A stretch of 64,000 nt of DNA from Pantoea sp. SOD02 (GCF_024707505.1 NZ_CP102605.1:620001-684000); one strand, 5' to 3'; numbered from the stretch's first letter, positions 36,850 to 46,344 are shown. Notes: generated from the letters alone by a model not told the origin. Made by a program: numbers and translations.

Positions 36850-38562
36850 ATGAGTAAGCACATGAGTACATTATTATCCGCCCACGCTGTCGGCTTTGAT
36901 AACGCCTTCGGCACGCTGTTTCACGATATCCATTTCAGCCTGAAAAAAGGCGATCGCATCGGTTTACTGGGTGATAACGGCACCGGTAAAAGTACCTTAT
37001 TGAAAATCCTCAGTGGCGATCTGGAACCCAGCCACGGCAGCGTTACGCCGGCTAATCACTGTTTACTGGCGCGCATCGAGCAGCATCTGCCTGCAGAACT
37101 GCATAGTGATTCGCTGCTGAATGGCGTGATGGCGCGCCTGCCGGAACAAGCCGATCGCTGGCGTGCCGAAGCGCTGTTGGGCAGCCTGGGTTTCACGGCT
37201 GAGCAACAAGCGCAAACCGCCGCGACCTTAAGCGGTGGTCAGCATATGCGCCTGCTGCTGGCGCGCGCGCTGATCCTGCAACCGGATCTGCTGCTGCTCG
37301 ATGAACCCAGCAACCACCTCGATCTGCCAACGCTGTTGTGGCTGGAGAATTTCCTAAACGGCTGGAGCGGCAGCTTCGTACTGGTTTCCCATGACAGCAC
37401 CCTGCTTGATCGGGTGACCAACTGCAGCTGGATTCTGCGCGATCGCGGTCTGCAATTCTTCCGTCTGCCCTGCAGCGCGGCGCGTCAGGCGCTGGATGAG
37501 CAGGATGAAGCGGATGCGCAGCGTCATCAGGCTGAGCAAAGGGAGATTGAGCGCGTCGAGAAAAGCGCCAAACGTCTGGCGATTTGGGGCCGCACTTACG
37601 ATAACGAAGGTTTGTCGCGTAAGGCGCAGCAGATGGAGAAGCGCGCCGGTTGGTTGAAGGAGGCTCAAACCACGCTGATCGAGGGATCGCTGTGGCGGCT
37701 GCAACTGCAAGGTGAAGCGCTGGATGCCGATCGCGTTTTAGCGTTGCCGGAGATGTCGATTCATCCAGCCGATGACGCACCTGCTCTGTTTTCACTGCCG
37801 ATGCTGCAGGTAAAAAGTGGCGATCGCGTAGCGATTGTTGGCCGCAACGGTTGCGGTAAATCGTCGCTGCTACGACATTTGTGGGGTGAATATCAACACG
37901 CAGATAGCCCGCTGTTTCATCCTCGCGCGCGCCTCGGCTATTACGATCAAAGTCTGCATCAGCTGCATGATGAGGAAACGCTGAGTGACGCGCTGGCGCA
38001 TTTTGCTCCGCTCAGCGATGAGCAGCGCAAGATGGCGCTGATTGGCGCGGGTTTTCCCTATCTGCGGCATCAGCAGTTGATTGGCTCACTCAGCGGCGGC
38101 GAGCGTTCGCGCTTGCTGTTTGTTGGGCTGACGCTGGCGCGTTATTCGCTGCTGCTGGTCGATGAACCGACCAACCATCTGGATATGGTGGGCAAAGAGG
38201 AGCTGGCAGAAGCGCTAAACCACTTTGAGGGTGCGGTGTTGCTGGTGTCGCACGATCGTCAATTAATCGCCAACAGCTGCAATCGTTTCTGGCTGATTGA
38301 GGATCAGCAACTCAGCGAATGGCACGATTTTGACGCGGTAACCGAACGCATTCGTGCTGAGCAGACGATAGCAACGTCAGATTCTGTTGCACCTGCTGCA
38401 ACGGCCATAGCGTGGGATGAAGATGCGTTGCTGCTGGCGCTGCTGGAGGTAGAAAGCAAGCTGGATGAGGATCTGGCGCGCAAGCCGAAGCATCAGAAAC
38501 CCGCGTTGCAGGCGCAGTGGCGTGAGGAGATTGCGTTGCTGAAATCCCAGTTGGAGCTGTAA
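36850..38562 (+). CDS. ABC-F family ATPase (ribosome-associated)
   Basis: About 570 residues with two ATP-binding cassettes and no membrane domain. First: Walker A GDNGTGKSTLLKIL near 40, signature LSGGQHMRLLLARA near 135, Walker B LLLLDEPSNHLDLPT near 157. Second: Walker A GRNGCGKSSLLRHL near 341, signature LSGGERSRLL near 420, Walker B LLLVDEPTNHLDMV near 443. A helical linker (about 230-285) and a C-terminal coiled tail follow. ABC-F proteins bind the ribosome E-site and relieve stalling or give antibiotic resistance. It does not correspond to EttA, Uup, YbiT or YheS by eye. Starts at 36850 and 36862 are both possible. Leader ORF upstream. Confidence 0.85.
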   Translation: MSKHMSTLLSAHAVGFDNAFGTLFHDIHFSLKKGDRIGLLGDNGTGKSTLLKILSGDLEPSHGSVTPANHCLLARIEQHLPAELHSDSLLNGVMARLPEQADRWRAEALLGSLGFTAEQQAQTAATLSGGQHMRLLLARALILQPDLLLLDEPSNHLDLPTLLWLENFLNGWSGSFVLVSHDSTLLDRVTNCSWILRDRGLQFFRLPCSAARQALDEQDEADAQRHQAEQREIERVEKSAKRLAIWGRTYDNEGLSRKAQQMEKRAGWLKEAQTTLIEGSLWRLQLQGEALDADRVLALPEMSIHPADDAPALFSLPMLQVKSGDRVAIVGRNGCGKSSLLRHLWGEYQHADSPLFHPRARLGYYDQSLHQLHDEETLSDALAHFAPLSDEQRKMALIGAGFPYLRHQQLIGSLSGGERSRLLFVGLTLARYSLLLVDEPTNHLDMVGKEELAEALNHFEGAVLLVSHDRQLIANSCNRFWLIEDQQLSEWHDFDAVTERIRAEQTIATSDSVAPAATAIAWDEDALLLALLEVESKLDEDLARKPKHQKPALQAQWREEIALLKSQLEL

Positions 38563-38568
38563 TGAAAG

Positions 38569-38588
38569 GGTCGCCATAAATGGCGACC
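38569..38588. repeat. Interspersed inverted repeat, copy 8
   Basis: GGTCGCCAT/ATGGCGACC around AA, in the gap between ABC-F and the convergent anti-sigma gene. Same family as the other copies. Confidence 0.85.
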
Positions 38589-39380
38589 CTACGTCAGTAT
38601 CGCCTGCATTAACGCCTGCGCGGTCTTTTTCAACTGCTGCGCAGGATTTCGGCCAATCAGTACATATTGATATCCCGCTTTGTGCCACCACACCACATTC
38701 ATTCCCTGCCGTTTCTCCTGCGCCAAATCGGTGGTTTGCTGATGCTCTTCGCGCGAAATACACAGCGCCATCGGGCCGTAGCTGCTGTGATTCCAGGCAA
38801 TCTGCGTAATCAGCGCATCGTCATAACGCAGCATGCGCACACTCTTCAGCGTCGCTTCCGGCAGCGTTAACTGCGCTGGCGTGAAATGCAGATCAAGATC
38901 GCGCGCGGTACGCGCCAGCGATTGCTGCAACACCGGCGGTGAACTGTCGACGTCGGCCAGCGTTTCCGCGCTGTACAGCGACATGTATTGTGCTTCCAGC
39001 TCACGGATCTTTTCGCTTTCACCCTGCTCAGCTTTGATTGCCGGTCGCGCCAGAAAACCGATACTGCTGCCCACCAGCAAAAAACTCACCGAAGCGGCGA
39101 TCAGCGCGCGGCGGCTGACCTGCGGCGCGGACGGCGTCGTTGCCAGCAGATGCGCTAAGCGCGGTGCCATGCGTTCCAGCGGTGCGTCATCCAGCATTGA
39201 CGCAAAGGCTTCAGCAAAAGGTTGATTGCTCTTCATCAACTCGGCAGTGCGTGCCGACAGCGCTTCACTGCGCTTGAGTTCATTCTCAAACGCCAGCGCT
39301 TCATCCGCGCGCATCTCGCCATCCAGCCAGGCGACGATGGCCTCGTCCGCATAAGGCGAACTAAAACGTGCAGCCTTCAC
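38589..39380 (-). CDS. Anti-sigma factor, single membrane span
   Basis: 263 residues. N-terminal cytoplasmic domain (DEAIVAWLDGEMRADEALAFE) of the anti-sigma type that holds the partner sigma factor, then one membrane segment near 92-112 (ALIAASVSFLLVGSSIGFLA), then a periplasmic part of about 150 residues ending KTAQALMQAIL. It overlaps the sigma-factor gene by four bases, the usual arrangement. Signal perceived in the periplasm is unknown. Confidence 0.82.
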   Translation of the reverse strand: MKAARFSSPYADEAIVAWLDGEMRADEALAFENELKRSEALSARTAELMKSNQPFAEAFASMLDDAPLERMAPRLAHLLATTPSAPQVSRRALIAASVSFLLVGSSIGFLARPAIKAEQGESEKIRELEAQYMSLYSAETLADVDSSPPVLQQSLARTARDLDLHFTPAQLTLPEATLKSVRMLRYDDALITQIAWNHSSYGPMALCISREEHQQTTDLAQEKRQGMNVVWWHKAGYQYVLIGRNPAQQLKKTAQALMQAILT

Positions 39381-39922
39381 AAACGTTTCTCCTGTGCTGC
39401 CGGGCGCAAAGTGGCTGCGCTGGCTAAGGTAGTGCGCGCCGCCGCAAGGCGACTCATGATGGTGCCAATCGGCACCGCCAACGTGTCGGCGGCTTCCTGA
39501 TAGGTGAATCCTTCGACGTAAACCAGGAATACCGCATTGCGCTGCGCTTCGGGCAACTGACTCACCCGCTGCATCACTTTGGCGTATTGCCGGCGTTGCT
39601 CATCATGCTGTTGCTGATCCGCAGCAACAAGCTCGTCGCTGTCGACAAAGCCTTGCCCGAGGCGCACCCGCTGCGCGCGCAGTTCATTAATCCATACCGA
39701 ATGCAGCACGCTAAACAGCCAGCGATCGATACGCGTGCCGGGCGTGTACTGGGCGCTGCGTTCCAGCGCCCGGACGCAAGTGGATTGCACCAGTTCTTCG
39801 GCGACATCGCGGTTGCGTGACAGCACCATGGCGTAGCGCCACAGGCGGGCCAGATGCGCCGCTAAATGCTGGCGGACTTCAGTGCTAGTGATGTTTTCGT
39901 CCTCTAAGTGCGGCGTTCATCA
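39377..39922 (-). CDS. ECF sigma factor with an apparent frameshift near the start
   Basis: The body from 39829 downward contains region 2 (DVAEELVQSTCVRALERS) and region 4 (LPEAQRNAVFLVYVEGFTYQEAAD, then IPIGTIMSRLAAAR; partly quoted). Upstream, the same frame stays open to 39918 and encodes EDENITSTEVRQHLAAHLAR, then LWRYA, which is a normal region 2.1 start. But it has no ATG, GTG or TTG. The ATG at 39920, overlapping the TPR gene stop, gives MNAAL then runs out of frame at a TAG; deleting one A in CTTAGAG (39906-39912) would join MNAAL to EDENIT. The gene is therefore one base out of frame, or uses +1 frameshifting or an ATC start at 39892. Cotranscribed with the TPR and anti-sigma genes. 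Confidence 0.75.
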
Positions 39923-40456
39923 GGCTTCCGGATGGCCCTGAATCGCGGCGTTAAGGTCGCGGTACTCTTCGCAATCCACGCCACACAGCGATTTAATGAT
40001 GGTGAGCTGCTCTTTCGCCAAATCTGGCCGACCTTTGATCATCCAGGCCTCGCCTAAATATTCGCGCACTTTGGCATATTTCGGATCGAGCGCGATCGAT
40101 TTCTGATAATAGGCCATGCCTTCGTCGGTTTTACCCAGCTTACGCGTGGCATACCCGCGATAGTTCCAGGCTTCTTTGGTGTTCTGATTATGCAGCGTAT
40201 CCAGCAAGTTGATCGCCGCTTGATACTCGCCCTTTTTCGCCAGGTGATAGGCGTAATTGGTTTTGTCGCTGTCGCTCAGCATGCTGGTTTTCTCCGGCAC
40301 GCAGGATTTAGATTTGCTGTCATAAACCTGGCCTTTCGGGCAATCCGGCGTCTTTTTGTCGCTGTCATCATCGCCCATTGCCAGTGCTGCAGGCGCATGC
40401 AGCGTCATTAGTAATACGGGCAGCGCTAACCAGCGTAACTTCATCATCGTATTCAT
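39920..40456 (-). CDS. Exported TPR-repeat protein
   Basis: 178 residues. Signal peptide MNTMMKLRWLALPVLLMTLH... cut near ALA. A Cys pair in DCPKGQVYDSKSKSC follows, then TPR-like helices (YAYHLAKKGEYQAAINLLDTL, AWNYRGYATRKLGKTDEGMA, AYYQKSIALDPKYAKVREYL). ATG 40456 has GAGGATTAACC upstream. First gene of the operon; its TGA overlaps the ATG at 39920 of the sigma-factor frame. Probably a periplasmic sensor or binding partner feeding the anti-sigma factor, but that is inference. Divergent from macAB. Confidence 0.8.
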   Translation of the reverse strand: MNTMMKLRWLALPVLLMTLHAPAALAMGDDDSDKKTPDCPKGQVYDSKSKSCVPEKTSMLSDSDKTNYAYHLAKKGEYQAAINLLDTLHNQNTKEAWNYRGYATRKLGKTDEGMAYYQKSIALDPKYAKVREYLGEAWMIKGRPDLAKEQLTIIKSLCGVDCEEYRDLNAAIQGHPEA

Positions 40457-40602
40457 GGTTAATCCTCATGGCGTGTCATGGATTGAACTCAGTGCTGAGG
40501 CAAACATTGACTCAGATACGCTGTAAACAACTCAGCCGCCATTTCTATTCGGTAAAATTTAAAGTTTTTTTTATCATGAGAATTTTCTCCAGTTTGTTCC
40601 CT

Positions 40603-40625
40603 GAAGTGATTATGATTCTCACTTC
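40603..40625. promoter_or_regulatory. Inverted repeat in the macA / TPR divergent gap
   Basis: GAAGTGA-TTATGATTC-TCACTTC, perfect seven-base arms. The centre TGATTATGATTCTCA also resembles a Fur site with two mismatches. Lies 16 bases before macA. Operator identity uncertain. Confidence 0.4.
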
Positions 40626-40640
40626 ATAAAAGGGACGCTT

Positions 40641-41816
40641 ATGCTCAATATCTCGAAAAAGTGGCTGTTCGCCACGCTCGCTGCCGTCATTCTCCTGCTG
40701 TTGATCTGGCATTACGCCGGTTCACGCAACAAACCCAACGCGGTGGTCACCGCCCAGGTGCGCCAGGGCAATATCGAAAACGTGATTGCCGCCACCGGCA
40801 AAATGGATGCGATTGAACGCGTCAACGTCGGTGCGCAGGTTTCCGGGCAGGTAAAAAAGCTCTATATCAAAGCGGGCGATCGCGTCAGCAAGGGACAGCT
40901 GATCGCCGAGATTGACGACCAGCCACAGCGCAGCGATTTGCGCAATGCCCAAGCGGCGCTGAGCGTGGCGCAGGCCGATCTGGAAACCCGCGAAGCTGCG
41001 CTGGTGCGACAGCAAGCGCAATATCAACGCTTGCAGCAGATGATTAAAACCAATGCGATCTCGCGTCAGGATTTTGATACCGCCGAAGAAGATTGGCGCA
41101 GCGCACGCGCAGAACTGACGGCGCAGAAAGCGCGCGTGATTCAGGCGCAAATCGAGGTAGACAAGAAGCAACTCGATCTCGGATATACCCGCATCATGGC
41201 GCCCATGGACGGCACGGTTATCGCCATTGTCACTAAGCAAGGCCAAACGGTGAACGCGGTGCAAACGGCACCGACCATCGCCAAGCTGGCGCAGCTTGGC
41301 ACTATGACGATTAAAGTGCAGATTTCCGAAGCCGACATCAACAATGTGCAGCCCGGCCAGCAAGCATGGTTCACCACTTTCTCCAATCCGGACAAGCGCT
41401 ACAACGCCACGCTGCGCAGCCTCGAACTGGCACCGGAATCGGTAATGAAAGATGACGCGCTGATGGGCAATAGCGAGAGCGCGTCGAGCAGCAGCACCAA
41501 TGCGGCCGTTTACTACAACGCCCTGCTGGATGTGCCAAATCCGGACAACGCGTTACGTATCTCCATGACCGCGCAGGTCAATCTCATCCGTGATGCGGTG
41601 AAAGATGCGTTGCTGGTGCCGGTGCAGGCGACAAAGAAAGATGCTGACGGCAAAACCTACGTGGAAGTCCCGGATCAGGATAACCAAGCGGTGAAACGCA
41701 TCATCACCACCGGCATCACTGACAGCGTTGATATTCAGGTGCTAAGTGGCTTAAAGGCCGGTGAGAAAGTGATCCTTGCCACGCAGACGGCGGGCGCTGA
41801 CAAGGTGGTGATGTGA
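40641..41816 (+). CDS. macA: MacA-like periplasmic adaptor
   Basis: 391 residues. An N-terminal membrane anchor (LFATLAAVILLLLIWHYAG) is followed by lipoyl/barrel domains (NVGAQVSGQVKKLYIKAGDRV, LDLGYTRIMAPMDGTVIA; partly quoted) and a long coiled coil (residues 100-165). This is the membrane-fusion subunit of a tripartite ABC efflux pump, connecting MacB to an outer-membrane TolC channel. GGGACGCTT precedes the ATG. Its stop overlaps the next gene's start by three bases. Substrates of this type include macrolides and exported peptides or siderophores; the pair is also similar to PvdRT. Confidence 0.88.
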   Translation: MLNISKKWLFATLAAVILLLLIWHYAGSRNKPNAVVTAQVRQGNIENVIAATGKMDAIERVNVGAQVSGQVKKLYIKAGDRVSKGQLIAEIDDQPQRSDLRNAQAALSVAQADLETREAALVRQQAQYQRLQQMIKTNAISRQDFDTAEEDWRSARAELTAQKARVIQAQIEVDKKQLDLGYTRIMAPMDGTVIAIVTKQGQTVNAVQTAPTIAKLAQLGTMTIKVQISEADINNVQPGQQAWFTTFSNPDKRYNATLRSLELAPESVMKDDALMGNSESASSSSTNAAVYYNALLDVPNPDNALRISMTAQVNLIRDAVKDALLVPVQATKKDADGKTYVEVPDQDNQAVKRIITTGITDSVDIQVLSGLKAGEKVILATQTAGADKVVM

Positions 41817-43750
41817 ATATTATCGAACTGAAAAACATTCAGCGCAGCTATGTTAACGGTTCGCAATCTCTGCATGTGCTGAAGAATATTAACCTGAGTA
41901 TCGCCAGCGGCGAACTGGTGGCGATTATCGGGCCGTCTGGTTCGGGTAAATCAACGCTGCTGAACATCCTCGGCTGCCTTGATGCGCCAGATAGCGGCGA
42001 CTATTTGATTGGTGGTCAGAACACCGCCACGCTGTCGCCGGATGCATTGGCGAAAGTACGCCGCGAACACATCGGCTTTATCTTCCAGCGCTACCATCTG
42101 ATGCCGGATCTCAGCGCCCTGAGCAACGTTGAAATCCCGTCGATCTACGCCAATCTGCAGGGCAAAGCGCGGCTGCAGCGCGCGGCAGATCTGCTGGCAC
42201 GTTTAGGTTTGCAGGGCCGCGAGCATCACAAACCGGGCGAGTTGTCCGGCGGCCAGCAGCAGCGCGTCAGTATTGCGCGCGCACTGATTAACGGTGCCGA
42301 AATCATTCTTGCCGATGAACCGACCGGCGCGCTGGATTCACACTCCGGCGAAGAGGTGCTGCGCATCCTGCACGATCTCAATCGCGAAGGTCACACGGTG
42401 ATCATCGTGACGCATGACATGAAAGTGGCGCAGCACGCCGATCGCATTATTGAGATTCAGGACGGCGAGATTTTTGCCGACAGCGGCCGCAAACCAGATG
42501 CCAACCGCGCGCAATATATACCCGCCGCGCGCAAAAGTCAGAGCAAGCTGCGCGGCTTTCTCGACCGCCTACGAGAATCATTGCGCATGGCGCTGAATGC
42601 CATGAACGCGCATCGGCTGCGCACCGCGCTGACCATGACCGGGATTATTTTTGGCATCGCGGCGGTGGTTACCGTGGTGGCGCTCGGCCAGGGCGCACGG
42701 CAAAAAACGCTGGAGAGTATTTCCGGGCTCGGCACTAACGTGGTGTCGATTTATGCCGGCGGTGATTTCGTCGAGGATGAAGCGCATCCGGTGCTGACGC
42801 TGGTCATGTCGGATGCCGACGTGATTGGGCGTCAGCAGTTTGTTGCGGCGGTCAGTCCGGAGATGATCGCCAATCAGCCGATTCGCTATCTCTCCAACTC
42901 ATCAAAAACCTCGGTGTATGGCGTCGGTAAAGAGTATTTCCAGATTCAGGGCATCAAACTGCTGGAAGGCAGCAACTTCAGCGATGAACGTCACGCGCGC
43001 CAGGAGATCATTATTGATACCAACACGCGCAACAAACTGTTCGGCGAAAACGGCGAAAGCCCAATTGGTAAGATGATCGTGCTGGGTTCGGTGCCGGTGC
43101 GGGTGATTGGCGTGGCGGATAATAACGATGGCATGTCGCCCAATCGTCTCAGCGTGTGGCTGCCGTGGAGCACCGTGATGTATCGCATCAGCGGGCAAAC
43201 CGCGCTGACCAGCATCAGCATTAAACTCAAGGACGATGTGGTGAGCGGCCCGGCGGTGGAATCGCTGACGCAACTGCTGACCGCGCGTCACGGCACCAAA
43301 GATTTCCTGGTGTTCAACCGGGATAAATACCGTAAAGCGATTGAAGATGCCGCCGCGACCTTAACGCTGCTGATTTTGCTGGTCGCCTCGATTGCGTTGA
43401 TGATTGGTAGCATCGGCGTGATGAACATCATGCTGGTGTCGGTAACGGAGCGTACCCATGAAATCGGCGTGCGCATGGCGGTGGGCGCACGACGCGGCGA
43501 CATCATGCAGCAGTTTATGATCGAAGCGGTTCTGGTCTGTCTGGTGGGCGGATCGCTCGGTGTCGCGTTAGCGCTGGTGATTGGACCGATTATCAGCCTG
43601 CTGGCGGGCGGCATGATTACGGCGATCTTCTCGTGGCAATCGGCGGGCGCGGCCTTTGCCTGCTCCACCATTATCGGCATGATTTTTGGTTATCTTCCCG
43701 CGCGCAAAGCCGCACGCATGGATCCGGTGGCGGCGTTAGCCAGCGAATAA
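41813..43750 (+). CDS. macB: MacB-type ABC transporter (ATPase fused to permease)
   Basis: 645 residues, normal for MacB. The N-terminal ATPase has Walker A GPSGSGKSTLLNIL near 45, signature LSGGQQQRVSIARALI near 143 and Walker B IILADEPTGALDSH near 163. A first membrane helix lies near 270 (TALTMTGIIFGIAAVVTVVALG), a periplasmic domain of about 200 residues follows, and three helices end the protein with RTHEIGVRMAVGAR. Start GTG at 41813 overlaps the macA TGA by four bases, giving translational coupling. It powers efflux via TolC. Confidence 0.92.
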   Translation: MNIIELKNIQRSYVNGSQSLHVLKNINLSIASGELVAIIGPSGSGKSTLLNILGCLDAPDSGDYLIGGQNTATLSPDALAKVRREHIGFIFQRYHLMPDLSALSNVEIPSIYANLQGKARLQRAADLLARLGLQGREHHKPGELSGGQQQRVSIARALINGAEIILADEPTGALDSHSGEEVLRILHDLNREGHTVIIVTHDMKVAQHADRIIEIQDGEIFADSGRKPDANRAQYIPAARKSQSKLRGFLDRLRESLRMALNAMNAHRLRTALTMTGIIFGIAAVVTVVALGQGARQKTLESISGLGTNVVSIYAGGDFVEDEAHPVLTLVMSDADVIGRQQFVAAVSPEMIANQPIRYLSNSSKTSVYGVGKEYFQIQGIKLLEGSNFSDERHARQEIIIDTNTRNKLFGENGESPIGKMIVLGSVPVRVIGVADNNDGMSPNRLSVWLPWSTVMYRISGQTALTSISIKLKDDVVSGPAVESLTQLLTARHGTKDFLVFNRDKYRKAIEDAAATLTLLILLVASIALMIGSIGVMNIMLVSVTERTHEIGVRMAVGARRGDIMQQFMIEAVLVCLVGGSLGVALALVIGPIISLLAGGMITAIFSWQSAGAAFACSTIIGMIFGYLPARKAARMDPVAALASE

Positions 43751-43768
43751 TTAAATCTCACGCCGTAG

Positions 43769-43788
43769 GGTCGCCATTCATGGCGACC
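43769..43788. repeat. Interspersed inverted repeat, copy 9
   Basis: GTAG then GGTCGCCAT/ATGGCGACC, between macB and the convergent RpiR gene. Confidence 0.85.
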
Positions 43789-43802
43789 TTCCGCCATCCC
43801 AC

Positions 43803-44630
43803 TCACATCAACATCGGCAACGTCGCAGTCGCCGTTTGCTGGCTCGCCGCCAGATAGCGTGCATCGTGCGTCATCAACTCGTTAATCAGCACTTCCACCA
43901 GCAGCATCGCGCCCACTTTGCCGCTCAACGCACCGGCGTTGAACGGGCCTTCCGGCCGTGCGGCCACCAGCAGCATATCGGCTAAGCTGCCCATCGGGCT
44001 GCGCAGCGTATTACTCAGCATCAGCACGCGCGCGTTTTGCTTTTTCGCCACCTTCACCACATGCATCACATCTTTGGTCGAACCCGAAGCGGAGATGGCG
44101 ATCACCAAATCGCCCTCTTTCAGCGTCGAGGCATTCATCGCCGCGCGATGCATATCACCAAATAGCTGTGCCGATTTGCCTAAGCGCAACAGGCGATAGT
44201 GCAGATACTCGCCGGTAATCGCGCTGGCCGCCACGCCGTAGATCTGAATGGTTTTAGCCTGATGCAGCGCTTCCACCGCAAGCTGTAACACCTCGCGGTT
44301 GATGAATTTCCCGGTATCCCGCAGCGCCTGCACCGTTTCCTCCACCAGCATGTCGATGCTGTCACCGCTGGCAATCGCGGCGGGCTGATTGTGTTGCACA
44401 TCCAGCGCCAGCGCCATTTTGAATTCGGTATAGCCTTTGCAGCCGAGATGACGACACAGCCGCGTCACGCTCGCTTCGCTGGTGTCGGTCTCGCGCGCCA
44501 GTTCGGTGATGGTGAGATACAGCACTTTTTGCGGGTCGGTGAGGATGAAATCGCCCAGCTTTTGCAGCGTCGGACTGTAGCCCGGCAAGCCCTGGCGCAA
44601 GTGAAGCAAGATGTTTTCATTGTCCGTCAT
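43803..44630 (-). CDS. RpiR/MurR family regulator of the ManNAc-type operon
   Basis: 275 residues: N-terminal HTH (ITELARETDTSEASVTRLCRHLG near 38-60, partly quoted) and SIS sugar-phosphate domain (QIYGVAASAITGEYL near 125, VIAISASGSTKDVMHV near 178). Divergent from a PTS/nanE operon 155 bases away. The family typically represses such genes until a sugar phosphate binds, here plausibly ManNAc-6P or GlcNAc-6P. A nine-base inverted repeat lies next to the PTS start. Confidence 0.87.
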   Translation of the reverse strand: MTDNENILLHLRQGLPGYSPTLQKLGDFILTDPQKVLYLTITELARETDTSEASVTRLCRHLGCKGYTEFKMALALDVQHNQPAAIASGDSIDMLVEETVQALRDTGKFINREVLQLAVEALHQAKTIQIYGVAASAITGEYLHYRLLRLGKSAQLFGDMHRAAMNASTLKEGDLVIAISASGSTKDVMHVVKVAKKQNARVLMLSNTLRSPMGSLADMLLVAARPEGPFNAGALSGKVGAMLLVEVLINELMTHDARYLAASQQTATATLPMLM

Positions 44631-44689
44631 GGCGGTCTCTCTGGTTCACGGCATTAATGGCGCACAGTGTGCAGCAGATTAGAGCATAA

Positions 44690-44704
44690 GTGAAAGCTAT
44701 CACA
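44690..44704 (+). promoter_or_regulatory. CRP-like site
   Basis: GTGA-AAGCTA-TCACA, matching TGTGAN6TCACA at all but one base, about 80 bases upstream of the PTS start. Consistent with catabolite control of a PTS operon. Confidence 0.5.
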
Positions 44705-44737
44705 ATAATGATGGAAATTTTCACCTGATGAATTAGA

Positions 44738-44761
44738 TTGTGGTAATAATTTTTACCACAA
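44738..44761. promoter_or_regulatory. Candidate RpiR operator before the ManNAc PTS operon
   Basis: Perfect inverted repeat TTGTGGTAA-TAATTT-TTACCACAA, 23 bases before the ATG. Confidence 0.6.
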
Positions 44762-44784
44762 CATCACTTCAGGGATAAAAATTT

Positions 44785-46344
44785 ATGTCATCTATCTTCA
44801 GCGGCACCTCTTCAGGAGGTTGGTTCGAAAAAGCCCAGCGTTTTGGCAAGTCATTCATGTTACCGATCGCCGTGCTACCGGCAGCCGGGTTACTGCTGGG
44901 CATTGGCGGCGCACTCTCCAATCCCAATACTATCAAAGCCTATCCGTTCCTCGATGTCGCCTGGCTGCAAGGCGTGTTCACCATTATGGCAAGCGCCGGT
45001 TCAGTGGTGTTCGCCAACCTCGCGGTGCTGTTTGCGGTTGGGGTAGCAGTAGGATTGGCTAAGAGCGACAAAGGCACCGCTGGATTGGCGTCGCTGCTGG
45101 CTTATCTGGTGATGAACGCCACCATTAATGCGCTGCTGTCGCTAACCGGCGTGCTGGCGCAGGGCAACCTTAGCGCGGTAGGACAAGGTATGGCGCTTGG
45201 CATTCAAACCCTGGAAACCGGCGTATTTGGTGGCGTGGTGATCGGGCTGGTGACGGCCATGCTGCATAACCGCTACAACAAAATCGCCTTGCCGCAGTTC
45301 CTTGGTTTCTTTGGTGGCTCGCGCTTCGTGCCAATTATCAGTTCCCTGGTCGCCATTCTGGTGGGCGCGGCGATGACCATTGTCTGGCCGCATTTCCAGA
45401 AGCTGATTTTTGGCCTGGGCGGCTTGGTGGATGCCACCGGCTATTTCGGCACCTTTATCTACGGCTTCGTGCTGCGCATGCTCGGCCCGTTCGGCCTGCA
45501 TCACATCTTCTATCTGCCATTCTGGACCACCGCGCTCGGCGGCAGCGAAGTGGTCAACGGACATCTGGTGGAAGGCACGCAGCGCATCTTCTTCGCCCAG
45601 CTTGCCGATCCCAATACCCAGCAATTCTATGTTGGCACCGCGCGTTTTATGTCCGGACGCTTCATCACCATGATGTTTGGCCTGATCGGCGCGTGTCTGG
45701 CGATGTATCACACTGCCAAACCGGAAAACCGCCAACGCGTGGCGGGTTTGCTGCTGTCGGCGGCGCTGACCTCTTTCCTGACCGGCATCACCGAACCTAT
45801 TGAGTTCTCGTTCCTGTTTATCGCGCCGGTGCTGTATGTCATCCACGCGCTGTTTGATGGGCTGGCATTTATGATCGCCCACATCCTGCACATCACCATT
45901 GGCCAAACCTTCTCCGGCGGCTTGATCGATTTCATTCTGTTCGGCGTATTACAGGGCGAAGCGAAAACCCATTGGTGGTATGTCCCGCTGGTTGGCGTGC
46001 CGTGGTTCCTGCTCTATTACTTTACATTCCGCCTGCTGATCACCCGCTTCAATTTCAAAACGCCGGGCCGTGAAGATGCCAGCATTGAAACAGCGCCGAT
46101 GGTCGCCGGAGAACGTCCACTGCAGGTCATCGCGGCTTTAGGTGGCAAACAGAACATCGCCGAACTGGATTGCTGCGCCACGCGTCTGCGCATCACGCTA
46201 ATCGACAGCAGCAAGCTCGATGAAAACGCATTGAAAGCCACCGGCGCACGCGCCGTGATCCAACGTGGCAAAGGCGTGCAGGTAATTTATGGCCCGCACG
46301 TCACCATTATCAAAAATGAAGTAGAGGAGTTACTCGCGCTATGA
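44785..46344 (+). CDS. PTS EIICB transporter (ManNAc/glucose-type)
   Basis: 519 residues. The IIC membrane domain is N-terminal ([20 protein letters not shown], later [15 protein letters not shown] near 333) and the IIB domain is C-terminal with the phosphorylated Cys in [12 protein letters not shown] near 460. This IIC-IIB order and sequence resemble MalX/NagE/PtsG-group permeases. EIIA must be supplied in trans. Followed by nanE overlapping by four bases, so the imported phosphosugar is probably ManNAc-6P. Substrate inferred from that neighbour. Confidence 0.87.
   Translation: MSSIFSGTSSGGWFEKAQRFGKSFMLPIAVLPAAGLLLGIGGALSNPNTIKAYPFLDVAWLQGVFTIMASAGSVVFANLAVLFAVGVAVGLAKSDKGTAGLASLLAYLVMNATINALLSLTGVLAQGNLSAVGQGMALGIQTLETGVFGGVVIGLVTAMLHNRYNKIALPQFLGFFGGSRFVPIISSLVAILVGAAMTIVWPHFQKLIFGLGGLVDATGYFGTFIYGFVLRMLGPFGLHHIFYLPFWTTALGGSEVVNGHLVEGTQRIFFAQLADPNTQQFYVGTARFMSGRFITMMFGLIGACLAMYHTAKPENRQRVAGLLLSAALTSFLTGITEPIEFSFLFIAPVLYVIHALFDGLAFMIAHILHITIGQTFSGGLIDFILFGVLQGEAKTHWWYVPLVGVPWFLLYYFTFRLLITRFNFKTPGREDASIETAPMVAGERPLQVIAALGGKQNIAELDCCATRLRITLIDSSKLDENALKATGARAVIQRGKGVQVIYGPHVTIIKNEVEELLAL

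Noticed and set aside
45142-45906. 254-residue open frame opposite the ManNAc PTS gene
   Set aside because: Shadow of a strongly typed IICB gene; low-complexity His/Gln/Arg-rich product with no family look.
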